Source: Halopseudomonas aestusnigri
Lineage (GTDB): Bacteria; Pseudomonadota; Gammaproteobacteria; Pseudomonadales; Pseudomonadaceae
Length of the DNA: 64,000 bases
Assembly: GCF_002197985.1 (NCBI RefSeq)
Contig: NZ_NBYK01000003.1
Coordinates: 96,274 to 160,273, forward strand
Reading direction: 5' to 3'
Both the position numbers and the translations under genes were made by a program. Numbering within the stretch: position 1 is the first letter of the stretch; every line of letters starts with the position of its first letter. Shown in pieces: positions 1 to 8,283 of the stretch. The notes below the pieces were generated by a model. The model was not told the origin of the DNA. It did no database searches and worked only from the letters and a program-made list of their open reading frames with translations.

Positions 1-84
1 GGTCTCTGCCTGGGCCGAGAGGCCAAGGCAGACAAGTCCGGCGAAGAGTGCGCCCTGTGCGGCGCGGAGCAATGTTTGGGGCAT
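1..84 (-). CDS. Exported protein, N-terminal fragment (rest outside window)
   Basis: Reading leftwards from an ATG at 84-82, the frame stays open to position 1 and encodes 28 residues. They look like a signal peptide: one basic residue near the start, a hydrophobic core (ALFAGLVCLGLSA) and an AQA cleavage-type end. A GAGA stretch lies upstream as a possible ribosome binding site. The rest of the protein is outside the window, so its function cannot be named. An exported solute-binding protein would fit the signal peptide, but that is a guess. It is divergent from the oxygenase gene. Confidence 0.6.
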   Translation of the reverse strand, partial: MPQTLLRAAQGALFAGLVCLGLSAQAET

Positions 85-117
85 GATTTTCTCTGGATTG
101 GCGGTGCGCAAAATTGC

Positions 118-145
118 TTGCCTGTTGGGGGCGATCACCTAAAAT
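118..145 (+). promoter_or_regulatory. Possible sigma-70 promoter
   Basis: TTGCCT (118-123) and TAAAAT (140-145) are separated by 16 bases. They lie about 105 bases upstream of the oxygenase start in the gap between two divergent genes. This is a motif match only. Confidence 0.4.
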
Positions 146-250
146 GCGGGTCTCGTTGCTGCGCACGGTAGCAGATGTTCTTCTCCTGCCGCGTACCAGC
201 CCTCCGCCAACAGCGACGAGTAGACGTCCCTCCCTTTGAGTAGTGTCACT

Positions 251-886
251 ATGTCCGAGTTCCCGTTGGTACCGGCCTCACGTTATGCGTGCGTGGCTGA
301 TGAGTTGGCCGAGCGTGGCTGGTCCGTACAGGAGCAGTTTCTGCCCGATTCGCTGGCGCAGGCGCTGGAGCGAGACTGCCGGAGTCTCTGGCAGCAGGAC
401 GACCTCACGCCCGCAGCGATCGGCCGTGGCGACAGTCAGTTGGTCGCGCCCGGTATCCGCGGTGACTACACCCGCTGGCTGGATGAGTGCCCGCCAACGG
501 CAGCCGGTCGAGCGTACATGGCACTGATGGACGGCTTGCGTGAAGCGCTTAACCGCAGCCTGTTCCTGGGGCTCGATACCTTTGAAACCCACTATGCGCT
601 ATATCCGCCCGGTGCCGGCTATCAGCGCCATCTCGATCGTTTTCAGGACAGCCCGCTGCGCACCATATCGGTGGTAGCCTATCTGAACTCGGTATGGCAG
701 CCGGGCGATGGCGGTGAGCTACGCCTGTTTCTGGCGGATGGCGAGCGCGATGTTGCCCCGCGGGCCGGCACCGTGGTGATTTTTACCAGTGCCGATGTTG
801 AGCATGAGGTGCTGGCGTCGCGCTTTGAGCGCGCCAGCCTGACCGGCTGGTTCCGCCGTCGGCCGGATAACCCACTGCTGCGCTGA
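251..886 (+). CDS. 2OG-Fe(II) oxygenase family protein
   Basis: The predicted 211-residue protein has the iron triad of 2-oxoglutarate/Fe(II) dioxygenases: His127-x-Asp129 (in YQRHLDRF) and His185 (in DVEHEV). Arg194 follows, where the family binds the 2-oxoglutarate carboxylate. The core resembles SM-20/prolyl-hydroxylase-like bacterial proteins with a double-stranded beta-helix. Such enzymes hydroxylate protein or small-molecule substrates; the substrate here is unknown. ATG 251 was chosen over an in-frame TTG at 236 because no ribosome binding site precedes the TTG. The DUF523 gene follows in the same direction after 33 bases, so the two may be co-transcribed. Confidence 0.82.
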   Translation: MSEFPLVPASRYACVADELAERGWSVQEQFLPDSLAQALERDCRSLWQQDDLTPAAIGRGDSQLVAPGIRGDYTRWLDECPPTAAGRAYMALMDGLREALNRSLFLGLDTFETHYALYPPGAGYQRHLDRFQDSPLRTISVVAYLNSVWQPGDGGELRLFLADGERDVAPRAGTVVIFTSADVEHEVLASRFERASLTGWFRRRPDNPLLR

Positions 887-919
887 TTACGCCATCGCGT
901 AGCCACTCTGGGAGTGCGC

Positions 920-1399
920 ATGGAGAAGATTCTGGTCAGTGCCTGCCTGCTGGGTCAGCGGGTACGTTATGACGGTGGCGGTTTTGATCCGCTGCAGCAA
1001 TTGCTGGAGTGGCAGGCGCAGGGGCGACTGGTCGTGGTGTGCCCGGAAGTCGCCGGAGGCCTGCCGACGCCGCGGGCGCCTGCCGAAATTCCCGGTGGGC
1101 AGGGCGCAGAGGTGCTGGCCGGACGGTTACCGGTGCATACCGATCAGGGCGAGGATGTCACCGCGCCCTTTGTTCGCGGCGCCGAGCAGGCGCTGGCGCT
1201 GGTGCGCAGGCACGGTATCCGTTACGCGCTGCTCAAGGCACGGAGCCCGTCCTGCGGTAATGTCGAAACCTATGATGGCAGCTTCAGCGGCGTGCGCGTG
1301 TCGGGTGAGGGCGTTGCCGCGGCGGCGTTGCGACAGGCGGGTGTGCGGGTTTTCAACGAAGAGCAGCTTGCTGATCTGGCTGCGCTGCTTCAGAGCTAG
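920..1399 (+). CDS. DUF523 family protein (YbbK-like)
   Basis: This 159-residue protein matches DUF523. It has an N-terminal SACLLG motif, a VVCPEVAGGLPTPR segment and a KARSPSCG motif, giving conserved cysteines that could bind a metal or cluster. The length is usual for single-domain members; some relatives carry a second DUF1722 domain that is absent here. The biochemical role is not established. ATG 920 is preceded by GGGAG at a good distance, whereas an in-frame GTG at 914 sits too close to it. The gene ends just before a strong hairpin shared with the convergent serA. Confidence 0.85.
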   Translation: MEKILVSACLLGQRVRYDGGGFDPLQQLLEWQAQGRLVVVCPEVAGGLPTPRAPAEIPGGQGAEVLAGRLPVHTDQGEDVTAPFVRGAEQALALVRRHGIRYALLKARSPSCGNVETYDGSFSGVRVSGEGVAAAALRQAGVRVFNEEQLADLAALLQS

Positions 1400-1416
1400 A
1401 GGGCGCGCATAAAACG

Positions 1417-1446
1417 AAAAAGGCGCAACCGAGGTTGCGCCTTTTT
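1417..1446. terminator. Bidirectional intrinsic terminator
   Basis: AAAAAGGCGCAACC (1417-1430) is the exact reverse complement of 1433-1446. This gives a GC-rich stem with A/T tracts on both sides. It lies between the convergent DUF523 gene and serA and can end transcription in both directions. Confidence 0.9.
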
Positions 1447-1465
1447 GGCATTGCAGCGGGCTGTC

Positions 1466-2695
1466 TTAGAACAGCACGCGAACGCGGATGGTGCCCTTGA
1501 CCTGCTGGATCTTCTCAAGAGCCAGATCGGAGTACTCGGCATCGACGTCGATGACGACGTAGCCGACCTTCTCGTTGGTCTGCAGGAACTGACCGCAGAT
1601 GTTGATGCCGTTGGCAGCGAACACCTGGTTGATCTCGCTCATGACGCCCGGCACGTTCTCGTGGATGTGCAGCAGGCGGTGCTTGCCCGGGTGTGACGGC
1701 AGAGCGACTTCCGGGAAGTTGACCGAGGTGATGGAGGTACCGTTGTCGCTGTAGCGAACCAGCTTCTCTGCGACTTCCAGACCGATGTTGGCCTGAGCTT
1801 CCATGGTCGAGCCACCGATGTGCGGGGTCAGGATGCAGTTCTGGAACTCGCGCAGCGGGCTGACGAACTCTTCACCGTTGGCACGTGGCTCAACCGGGAA
1901 TACGTCGATGGCAGCGCCGTTCAGGTGCTTGTCGCGCAGCGCTGCAGCCAGTGCGTCGATATCGACCACGGTGCCGCGAGCGGCGTTGATCAGGATGCCG
2001 CCCTTCTTCATGGTGCGGATTTCCTTCTCGCCGATCATCCATTTGGTGGCGGCGGTTTCCGGCACATGCAGGGTGACGATGTCGGCCTGAGCCAGCAGCT
2101 CGCTCAATGAGCCAACCTGAGTGGCGTTACCCAGCGGCAGCTTGGTGACCACGTCATAGAACAGCACCTGCATGCCGAGGCTTTCGGCCAGAACCGACAG
2201 CTGAGTGCCGATCGAGCCGTAACCGATGATGCCGAGCTTCTTGCCGCGGATCTCATAGGAACCGGTAGCGCTCTTGATCCAGCCGCCTTCGTGGCAGGAG
2301 GCATTTTTCTCCGGAATCCCGCGCAGCAGCAGAATGGCTTCGGCCAGCACCAGTTCGGCAACCGAACGGGTGTTGGAGTACGGCGCGTTGAATACCGCTA
2401 CGCCCTGACGCATGGCCGCGTCGAGATCGACCTGGTTGGTACCGATGCAGAAGCAGCCGACTGCGACCAGCTTGTTGGCGTGGCTGAAGATCTCTTCAGT
2501 CAGCTGGGTGCGGGAACGGATACCGATGAAGTGTGCGTCGGCAATGGATTCTTTCAGCTGCGCTTCCGGCAGCGAACCCGTGTGGTACTCGATGTTGGTG
2601 TAGCCAGCGGCGTTCAGAGTATCGACCGCAGTCTGGTGTACGCCCTCGAGGAGCAGAAACTTGATCTTGCTTTTGTCCAGCGAGGTTTTGGCCAT
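1466..2695 (-). CDS. serA: D-3-phosphoglycerate dehydrogenase SerA
   Basis: SerA catalyses the first step of L-serine synthesis, oxidising 3-phosphoglycerate with NAD. The 409-residue protein follows E. coli SerA closely from its start (MAKTSLDKSKIKFLLLEG). The Rossmann motif GIIGYGSIGTQL, the catalytic-region motifs INAARGTVVD and LTPHIGGST, and a C-terminal ACT domain (from about residue 335) are all present. The ACT domain is the usual site of serine feedback inhibition. The start at 2695 was chosen by homology; an upstream in-frame ATG at 2716 would add seven residues. It is divergent from a D-2-hydroxyglutarate dehydrogenase, which makes metabolic sense because SerA also reduces 2-oxoglutarate to D-2-hydroxyglutarate. 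Confidence 0.97.
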   Translation of the reverse strand: MAKTSLDKSKIKFLLLEGVHQTAVDTLNAAGYTNIEYHTGSLPEAQLKESIADAHFIGIRSRTQLTEEIFSHANKLVAVGCFCIGTNQVDLDAAMRQGVAVFNAPYSNTRSVAELVLAEAILLLRGIPEKNASCHEGGWIKSATGSYEIRGKKLGIIGYGSIGTQLSVLAESLGMQVLFYDVVTKLPLGNATQVGSLSELLAQADIVTLHVPETAATKWMIGEKEIRTMKKGGILINAARGTVVDIDALAAALRDKHLNGAAIDVFPVEPRANGEEFVSPLREFQNCILTPHIGGSTMEAQANIGLEVAEKLVRYSDNGTSITSVNFPEVALPSHPGKHRLLHIHENVPGVMSEINQVFAANGINICGQFLQTNEKVGYVVIDVDAEYSDLALEKIQQVKGTIRVRVLF

Positions 2696-2790
2696 GGTCA
2701 TGGTGCAGTTACCCAAAATGCTGATGAAGGAAGGCCGAGCAACCCGTCTGCCCCGGAATGCGACGGAGGGGTCCTGTTTCGGAAGTCGCG

Positions 2791-2802
2791 TATGCTAGCA
2801 TA
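2791..2802. promoter_or_regulatory. 12-bp palindrome in serA/dehydrogenase divergent gap
   Basis: TATGCTAGCATA is a perfect palindrome in the 181-base gap between serA and the FAD dehydrogenase gene. Each strand reads TATGCT, which resembles a -10 element, so it could be a back-to-back -10 or a regulator site. No convincing -35 was found on either side. Confidence 0.3.
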
Positions 2803-2876
2803 ATCTGCCTTTTTTGATGCCTGGCTGCGCATGAAATGTGTTCAGGCGCTGCATGAATTCCCTTTGAGAGCTCGCC

Positions 2877-4268
2877 ATGACCCCAGACGCTGTGATTGCA
2901 ACCCTCAAGACGCTGGTTGATCCGGACAAGGTGCGGACCGACGCCGAATCCCTCGACAACTGGGGTAAGGACTGGACCAAGCACTTTGCTCCGGCTCCGC
3001 TGGCGATTGTGTTTCCAAAGACCGTTGAGCAGGTGCAGGCGATTGTGCGCTTTGCCAACGAACAGAAGCTGGCGCTGGTGCCCTCCGGTGGCCGTACCGG
3101 CCTGTCGGCGGCGGCGGTGGCTGCCAATGGCGAGATCGTGGTGTCGTTTGACTACATGAATCAGATTGGCGAGTTCAACGCATACGACCGCACCGTGGTC
3201 TGCCAGCCGGGCGTGGTGACCGCGCAGCTGCAGCAGTTTGCCGAGGAAAAGGGTCTGTACTACCCGGTGGATTTCGCTTCCGCCGGTTCCAGCCAGATTG
3301 GCGGCAATATCGGCACCAATGCCGGCGGCATCAAGGTGATTCGCTACGGCATGACCCGCAACTGGGTTGCCGGCCTGAAAGTCGTCACTGGCACCGGCGA
3401 GCTGCTGGAGCTGAACCGTGACCTGATCAAGAACGCCACCGGTTACGATCTGCGTCAGCTGTTTATTGGCGCTGAAGGTACGCTGGGCTTTGTGGTTGAG
3501 GCGACCATGCGTCTGGAACGTGCGCCGAAGAATCTGACTGCGATGGTGCTGGGTACGCCGGATTTCGATTCCATCATGCCGGTGCTGCATGCGTTTCAGG
3601 ACAAGCTGGATCTGACCGCCTTCGAGTTCTTCTCCGACAAGGCGATGGCCAAGATCATGGGCCGTGGCGATGTGCCCGCGCCGTTCGAAACCGAGTGCCC
3701 GTTCTACGCGCTGCTGGAGTTCGAAGCGATCAGCGAGGACATCGCCAACGATGCACTGGCAACCTTCGAGCACTGCGTCGAGCAGGGCTGGGTGCTGGAC
3801 GGGGTGATGAGCCAGAGTCAGCAACAGCTGGAGAATCTGTGGAAGCTGCGCGAGTTCATCTCGGAAACCATCTCCCACTGGACGCCCTACAAGAACGACA
3901 TCTCGGTGACCGTTGGCAAGGTGCCGGCCTTCCTGCATGACATCGACAATATCGTTGGCGAGCATTACCCGGATTTCGAGATCGTCTGGTTCGGCCACAT
4001 CGGTGACGGCAACCTGCACCTGAATATCCTCAAGCCTGAGAACCTGTCCAAGGACGAGTTCTTCGCCAAGTGTGCGACGGTTAACAAGTGGGTGTTCGAG
4101 ATCGTCGAGAAGTACAACGGCTCGATCTCCGCTGAGCACGGCGTCGGCATGACCAAGCGCGACTATCTGACCTACAGCCGCAGCCCGGAGGAAATCGCAG
4201 TGATGAAAGCAATCAAGGCCGTGTTCGACCCCAACGGCATCATGAACCCCGGCAAGATATTTAACTGA
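2877..4268 (+). CDS. FAD-linked D-2-hydroxyglutarate dehydrogenase
   Basis: This 463-residue protein belongs to the GlcD/DLD flavoprotein family. The FAD-binding half contains PSGGRTGLS and a NIGTNAGG motif. The C-terminal FAD-oxidase half contains the metal-ligand segment FGHIGDGNLHLNI and ends with the SAEHGVGMTKRDYL signature. The divergent pairing with serA is the arrangement in Pseudomonas where the enzyme (PA0317 type) was shown to re-oxidise the D-2-hydroxyglutarate made by SerA, passing electrons to the respiratory chain. It could instead be a D-lactate or glycolate oxidase subunit by family alone, but the context and full-length match favour D-2-hydroxyglutarate. Confidence 0.87.
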   Translation: MTPDAVIATLKTLVDPDKVRTDAESLDNWGKDWTKHFAPAPLAIVFPKTVEQVQAIVRFANEQKLALVPSGGRTGLSAAAVAANGEIVVSFDYMNQIGEFNAYDRTVVCQPGVVTAQLQQFAEEKGLYYPVDFASAGSSQIGGNIGTNAGGIKVIRYGMTRNWVAGLKVVTGTGELLELNRDLIKNATGYDLRQLFIGAEGTLGFVVEATMRLERAPKNLTAMVLGTPDFDSIMPVLHAFQDKLDLTAFEFFSDKAMAKIMGRGDVPAPFETECPFYALLEFEAISEDIANDALATFEHCVEQGWVLDGVMSQSQQQLENLWKLREFISETISHWTPYKNDISVTVGKVPAFLHDIDNIVGEHYPDFEIVWFGHIGDGNLHLNILKPENLSKDEFFAKCATVNKWVFEIVEKYNGSISAEHGVGMTKRDYLTYSRSPEEIAVMKAIKAVFDPNGIMNPGKIFN

Positions 4269-4270
4269 CA

Positions 4271-4305
4271 GCTGCAAGCTGCAAGCTGCAAGCGGCAAGC
4301 GGCAA
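4271..4305 (+). repeat. Five tandem 7-bp repeats (GCTGCAA/GCGGCAA)
   Basis: Directly after the dehydrogenase stop codon lie GCTGCAA three times and GCGGCAA twice, followed by a decayed GCAAAGG copy. Similar heptamers recur on both sides of the terminator after rlmI (39978-40127). The repeat reaches to within about 15 bases of the next gene's ribosome binding site. Confidence 0.85.
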
Positions 4306-4331
4306 GCAAAGGCAAAAGCGGGAGCAGATAT

Positions 4332-5000
4332 ATGACCTACCAGCATCAGTATGTAGACGGCAGTGTGATTGATCTGCCAATGGGCAAGGTGGTGTGTGTC
4401 GGTCGCAACTACGCCGAGCATGCCCGCGAGCTGAACAACCCGGTGCCGACCGAGCCGCTGCTGTTCATCAAGCCGGCGACCTCGGTGGTGCCGATGACAC
4501 CGCCGATCAAGCTGGTGCAGGGGCGCGGCCCGGTGCATTACGAGACGGAGATTGCGCTGCTGATCGGTGCGCCGCTGAGCGGTATGGTCAGCGAGGAAGA
4601 AGCCGAGGCGGCAATCATTGGCGTGGGCCTGGCACTGGATCTGACTCTGCGTGAGCTGCAGGATCAGCTGAAGGCCAAGAGTCATCCCTGGGAGCGCGCC
4701 AAGGCGTTTGACGGCGCCTGCCCGCTGTCGCCATTCGTGCCCAGGGCTGAGGCGGGTGATCTGCACGCGCTGTCTCTGCAGCTGGACATCAATGGCGAGC
4801 GCCGGCAGCAGGGTAGCGCAGCGGAAATGATTACGCCGATTGTGGCGCTGGTGCGGCATATCGCCAACCAGTTCAGTCTGCTGCCGGGCGACGTCGTTAT
4901 CACCGGTACCCCGGCTGGTGTTGGCGTACTCAACCCCGGTGATGAGCTGACCCTGGCCATTGCCGGTAAGCTGCAGGTGCAGACACGCATCGCCGAATGA
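4332..5000 (+). CDS. Fumarylacetoacetate hydrolase family protein (YcgM-like)
   Basis: The 222-residue protein is a single FAH domain of the YcgM/FAHD1 size class. Metal-binding acids are visible as Glu71 and Glu73 (YETEIALLIG) and Asp103 (ALDLTLRELQ). The C-terminal GDVVITGTPAGVG motif is characteristic. Family members hydrolyse acylpyruvates or act on oxaloacetate as tautomerases or decarboxylases; the precise substrate is not shown here. GGAG at 4321-4324 precedes the ATG by seven bases. It follows the dehydrogenase in the same direction across the heptamer repeat. Confidence 0.9.
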   Translation: MTYQHQYVDGSVIDLPMGKVVCVGRNYAEHARELNNPVPTEPLLFIKPATSVVPMTPPIKLVQGRGPVHYETEIALLIGAPLSGMVSEEEAEAAIIGVGLALDLTLRELQDQLKAKSHPWERAKAFDGACPLSPFVPRAEAGDLHALSLQLDINGERRQQGSAAEMITPIVALVRHIANQFSLLPGDVVITGTPAGVGVLNPGDELTLAIAGKLQVQTRIAE

Positions 5001-5056
5001 ACCTATGGCTCCGGCAGTGGTCTGACGCTGCGCCGTTCCGCTGTCGGAAGCCAAAT

Positions 5057-5950
5057 ATGAAGAAGTTTTTGCTTGCCGTGGTCCTTTTGCTGCTGGGTGC
5101 TGCAGCGGGTGTTCATTATCTGCATCTTGATGCCATCTGGTGGCATAGCTGGCGGATGCATCAGGCTCCTCCCCATGTCGATTCGCTGGCGCTCGATCAC
5201 TACCGGGCCGATATCCAGGCTCAGCCTGTTCAAGGGCTGGACGACGATGTCTCTGCGCTGACCTTTAATCCTGAAACGGGAACGCTGTTTGCGGTGCTCA
5301 ATGGCGAGCCGCTGTTGGTCGAGTTGTCGACGGACGGTCAGTTGCTGCGTAAGGTGCGGATCAACGGGGTGGTGGACATGGAGGGGTTGACCCATGTCGT
5401 CGATGACCGCTTTGTGATTGCGGAAGAGCGGACCCAGCGTCTGATCGAGATCGAGGTGCCCAGCGGCGCTGAGCAGATTGATGTGGCCGGCGCACCCAGC
5501 CTGGTGATCGGTCTCGACCTTAACGGCAACAAGGGGTTTGAGGGTCTGTCCTGGGATGCGCGTCAACGCCGCCTGCTGGTGGTCAAGGAGCGTGATCCGC
5601 TAAGGGTGTTGGCGGTAACCGGCTTCGTTGGAGCCGAGCCTGGAGCGGTCATCAGCGTGCACATCACTGAGTTGAAGCCCCCGGGCTCGCCGCGGCTGTT
5701 TATGCGTGATCTGTCTTCGCTGAGTCTGCATGATGAAACCGGCCATCTGCTGTTGCTGAGCGATCAGTCCAACATGGTGGTTGAGTATGACGAAGAGGGG
5801 CATCCGCGCAGCCTGCTTGGTCTCTGGAGAGGCATGGGCGGCCTGCAGCAAACGGTGCCGCAGGCGGAGGGACTGGCGACAGATCGGCAGCGGCGGCTGT
5901 ATATGGTCAGCGAGCCGAACCTGTTCTATCGCTTCGTACCGGGCCAGTAG
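5057..5950 (+). CDS. SdiA-regulated domain protein, membrane-anchored/exported
   Basis: The predicted 297-residue protein starts with MKKFLLAVVLLLLGAAAG, a membrane anchor or signal peptide. It continues as a beta-propeller-like domain of the SdiA-regulated (YjiK) family. Repeated strands of the type ALTFNPETGTLFAVLN, MEGLTHVVDDRFVIAEER and EGLSWDARQRRLLVVKER are visible. The family is found in the envelope and its function is unknown; a phytase-like fold is often suggested. ATG 5057 was chosen because GGAAG precedes it and the signal sequence begins there. An in-frame ATG at 4997 overlaps the FAH stop codon and would put 20 unlikely residues before the hydrophobic segment. Confidence 0.83.
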   Translation: MKKFLLAVVLLLLGAAAGVHYLHLDAIWWHSWRMHQAPPHVDSLALDHYRADIQAQPVQGLDDDVSALTFNPETGTLFAVLNGEPLLVELSTDGQLLRKVRINGVVDMEGLTHVVDDRFVIAEERTQRLIEIEVPSGAEQIDVAGAPSLVIGLDLNGNKGFEGLSWDARQRRLLVVKERDPLRVLAVTGFVGAEPGAVISVHITELKPPGSPRLFMRDLSSLSLHDETGHLLLLSDQSNMVVEYDEEGHPRSLLGLWRGMGGLQQTVPQAEGLATDRQRRLYMVSEPNLFYRFVPGQ

Positions 5951-5959
5951 CGCAGCGGT

Positions 5960-6634
5960 TCAGCTGCGCTCGATAGTACGCACGCCCTGTGGTGTCCCCA
6001 GCAGCAGCACGTCAGCCGGACGGGCGGCGAACAGGCCGTTGCAGACCACCCCGACGATGGCGTTGAGGTCGGCCTCCAGCTGCTTCGGATTGACAATCGA
6101 CATGTTGTAGACGTCGAGAATGACGTTGCCGTTGTCGGTCACGCAGCCTTCACGGTAGACCGGATCGCCGCCGAGCTTGACGATCTCGCGGGCCACGTGG
6201 CTGCGCGCCATCGGGATGACTTCGACCGGCAGCGGAAAATCGCCCAGCACCGGCACCAGTTTGCTTTCGTCAGCGATGCAGATAAAGGTTTTGGCTACGG
6301 CGGCGACAATTTTTTCACGGGTCAGGGCGGCGCCACCGCCCTTGATCAGTTCGAGGTTTTCGTTGCTTTCGTCGGCACCGTCAACATAGAAGTCCAGCTG
6401 CGGCACGCTGTTCAGATCGTAGACTGCGATGCCGTGGCCTTTCAGACGCTCGGCGGTGGCTTCGGAGCTGGCGACGGCGCCGTCAAAGGCCAGTTTGTGC
6501 TTGGCCAGGGCGTCGATGAAGCAGTTGGCGGTAGATCCGGTACCCACCCCGACGATGCTGTTGGCATCCAGATGCGGCAGCAGGCGCTCAACGGCGGCCT
6601 GTCCTACCGCCTGTTTCATTTCGTCCTGGGTCAT
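5960..6634 (-). CDS. rpiA: Ribose-5-phosphate isomerase A
   Basis: RpiA interconverts ribose 5-phosphate and ribulose 5-phosphate in the pentose phosphate pathway. The 224-residue protein has the family's phosphate-loop segment [13 protein letters not shown], the YVDGADE motif with its catalytic acid, and the [11 protein letters not shown] motif with the conserved Lys. Length and order match E. coli RpiA (219 residues). A GGAG stretch precedes the ATG. It is divergent from ilvA, the same pairing as in P. aeruginosa. Confidence 0.97.
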   Translation of the reverse strand: MTQDEMKQAVGQAAVERLLPHLDANSIVGVGTGSTANCFIDALAKHKLAFDGAVASSEATAERLKGHGIAVYDLNSVPQLDFYVDGADESNENLELIKGGGAALTREKIVAAVAKTFICIADESKLVPVLGDFPLPVEVIPMARSHVAREIVKLGGDPVYREGCVTDNGNVILDVYNMSIVNPKQLEADLNAIVGVVCNGLFAARPADVLLLGTPQGVRTIERS

Positions 6635-6669
6635 CTCGGCTCCTCATCGTTGGCTGGGCAAAGAGTGCG

Positions 6670-6675
6670 ATTATA
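6670..6675 (-). promoter_or_regulatory. Probable -10 element of rpiA
   Basis: The minus strand reads TATAAT at 6675-6670, 36 bases before the rpiA start codon. The sequence 17 bases further upstream is a poor -35, so only the -10 is claimed. Confidence 0.45.
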
Positions 6676-6765
6676 CGGGGTTGCAGGGGCGCGCGTGTAG
6701 TCGCGCGGGCTGTGATTCGCTAGACTGGCGCCTTTCCCATCCCCTGCGATCAGTTGACCTCACCC

Positions 6766-8280
6766 ATGCTGGAAACCTACGTCAAGAAGATTCTCTGCTC
6801 CCCGGTTTACGATGTGGCGGTGGAAACCCCGGTGCACGCCGCACCTTTTCTGTCCGAGCGACTGGGCAATACCGTGCTGCTCAAGCGTGAAGACCTGCAG
6901 CCGGTGTTCTCGTTCAAGATTCGCGGCGCCTACAACAAGTTGGCCCAGCTGACCGACGAGCAGCGCGCCTGTGGCGTGGTCGCTGCCTCAGCCGGCAACC
7001 ATGCCCAGGGCCTGGCCTATGCCGCGCGTCATATGGGTGTGAAGGCGACGATCGTGATGCCGCGCACCACGCCCGAGATCAAGGTCAAGGCGGTGCGGGC
7101 CCGGGGCGGCAAGGTGGTTCTGCACGGCGATGCCTTTGATGAGGCGCTGGCCTATTCGCAGAAGCTGGTTAAGGAAAAGGGCTTCGTCTATATCCACCCC
7201 TACGACGACCCGGACACCATTGCCGGTCAGGGTACCGTGGCAATGGAAATTCTGCGTCAGGTGCAGGGTCCGCTGAATGCGATCTTCGTCCCGGTCGGTG
7301 GGGGCGGCCTGATCGCCGGTATCGCCGCCTACGTAAAGTATCTGCGCCCGGACATCAAGGTGATCGGCGTCGAACCGCAGGATTCAGCCTGTCTGCAGGC
7401 CGCCATGGCCGCCGATGAGCGGGTGGTGCTCGGTCAGGTTGGTCTGTTTGCCGACGGCGTGGCGGTGGCGCAGATCGGTGAGCACACCTTCGAGGTCTGT
7501 CGGCGGTATGTTGATGAAGTGATTACCGTCACCACCGACGAGATGTGTGCAGCGATCAAGGATATCTACGACGACACTCGCTCGATCTGCGAGCCGGCCG
7601 GCTGTCTGGGCGTTGCCGGCATCAAGAAATATGTGGAGCGCGAAGGGTGCAGCGGCCAGGTGCTGGTGGCCATCGACTCGGGCGCCAATATCAATTTCGA
7701 TCGTCTGCGCCACGTTGCCGAGCGCGCGGAAATCGGCGAGAAGCGCGAGGCGCTGCTGGCGGTGACCATCCCGGAAAAGCCCGGCAGCTTCAAGCAGTTC
7801 TGCGAGGCCATCGGGAAACGGGCGATCACCGAGTTCAACTACCGCTATCACACTGGCAGCGAGGCGCACATCTTCGTCGGGGTGCAGACCCATCCGGAGC
7901 TCGATCCGCGCGACAAGCTGGTCAGCCAACTGGCTGCGGACGGTTTTCCGGTGCTGGATCTGACTGACAACGAGCTGGCCAAGTTGCATGTGCGCCACAT
8001 GGTCGGCGGTCATGCCGAACACGTGACTGACGAGCAAGTATTCCGTTTCGAGTTTCCGGAGCGCCCTGGTGCCTTGTTCAACTTCCTCAACAAGCTGGGC
8101 GGACGCTGGAATATCTCCATGTTCCATTACCGTAACCACGGCGCGGCCTATGGCCGTGTGGTTGCCGGACTGCAGGTGCCCGAGTCAGAGCGGCATCTGA
8201 TTCCTGCGGCGCTGGATGCCATTGGTTATCCGTACTGGGACGAGACCGACAATCCGGCCTATCGTCTCTATCTGGGCTGA
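6766..8280 (+). CDS. ilvA: Threonine dehydratase (ammonia-lyase), biosynthetic
   Basis: IlvA deaminates L-threonine to 2-oxobutanoate, the committed step of isoleucine synthesis. The 504-residue protein has the PLP lysine in FSFKIRGAYNK (near residue 50), the glycine-rich phosphate loop VGGGGLIAG, and two C-terminal ACT-like regulatory repeats. The repeats start near LLAVTIPEKPGSFKQF and FRFEFPERPGALFNF and are the usual isoleucine/valine control site. The full length with both repeats marks the biosynthetic, not the catabolic, form. ATG 6766 gives the MLE start typical of Pseudomonas; an upstream TTG at 6754 is in frame. ilvD, another step of the pathway, lies at 51.0-52.8 kb. Confidence 0.96.
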   Translation: MLETYVKKILCSPVYDVAVETPVHAAPFLSERLGNTVLLKREDLQPVFSFKIRGAYNKLAQLTDEQRACGVVAASAGNHAQGLAYAARHMGVKATIVMPRTTPEIKVKAVRARGGKVVLHGDAFDEALAYSQKLVKEKGFVYIHPYDDPDTIAGQGTVAMEILRQVQGPLNAIFVPVGGGGLIAGIAAYVKYLRPDIKVIGVEPQDSACLQAAMAADERVVLGQVGLFADGVAVAQIGEHTFEVCRRYVDEVITVTTDEMCAAIKDIYDDTRSICEPAGCLGVAGIKKYVEREGCSGQVLVAIDSGANINFDRLRHVAERAEIGEKREALLAVTIPEKPGSFKQFCEAIGKRAITEFNYRYHTGSEAHIFVGVQTHPELDPRDKLVSQLAADGFPVLDLTDNELAKLHVRHMVGGHAEHVTDEQVFRFEFPERPGALFNFLNKLGGRWNISMFHYRNHGAAYGRVVAGLQVPESERHLIPAALDAIGYPYWDETDNPAYRLYLG

Positions 8281-8283
8281 GTG

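Noticed and set aside
4271-4305. CRISPR-like repeat
   Set aside because: The units are 7 bases with no spacers, so it is a simple tandem repeat.
2709-5054. 781-codon open frame on the minus strand
   Set aside because: It runs antisense to the dehydrogenase and FAH genes, is rich in His, Arg and Gln, and shows no domain. High GC codon bias leaves such frames open.
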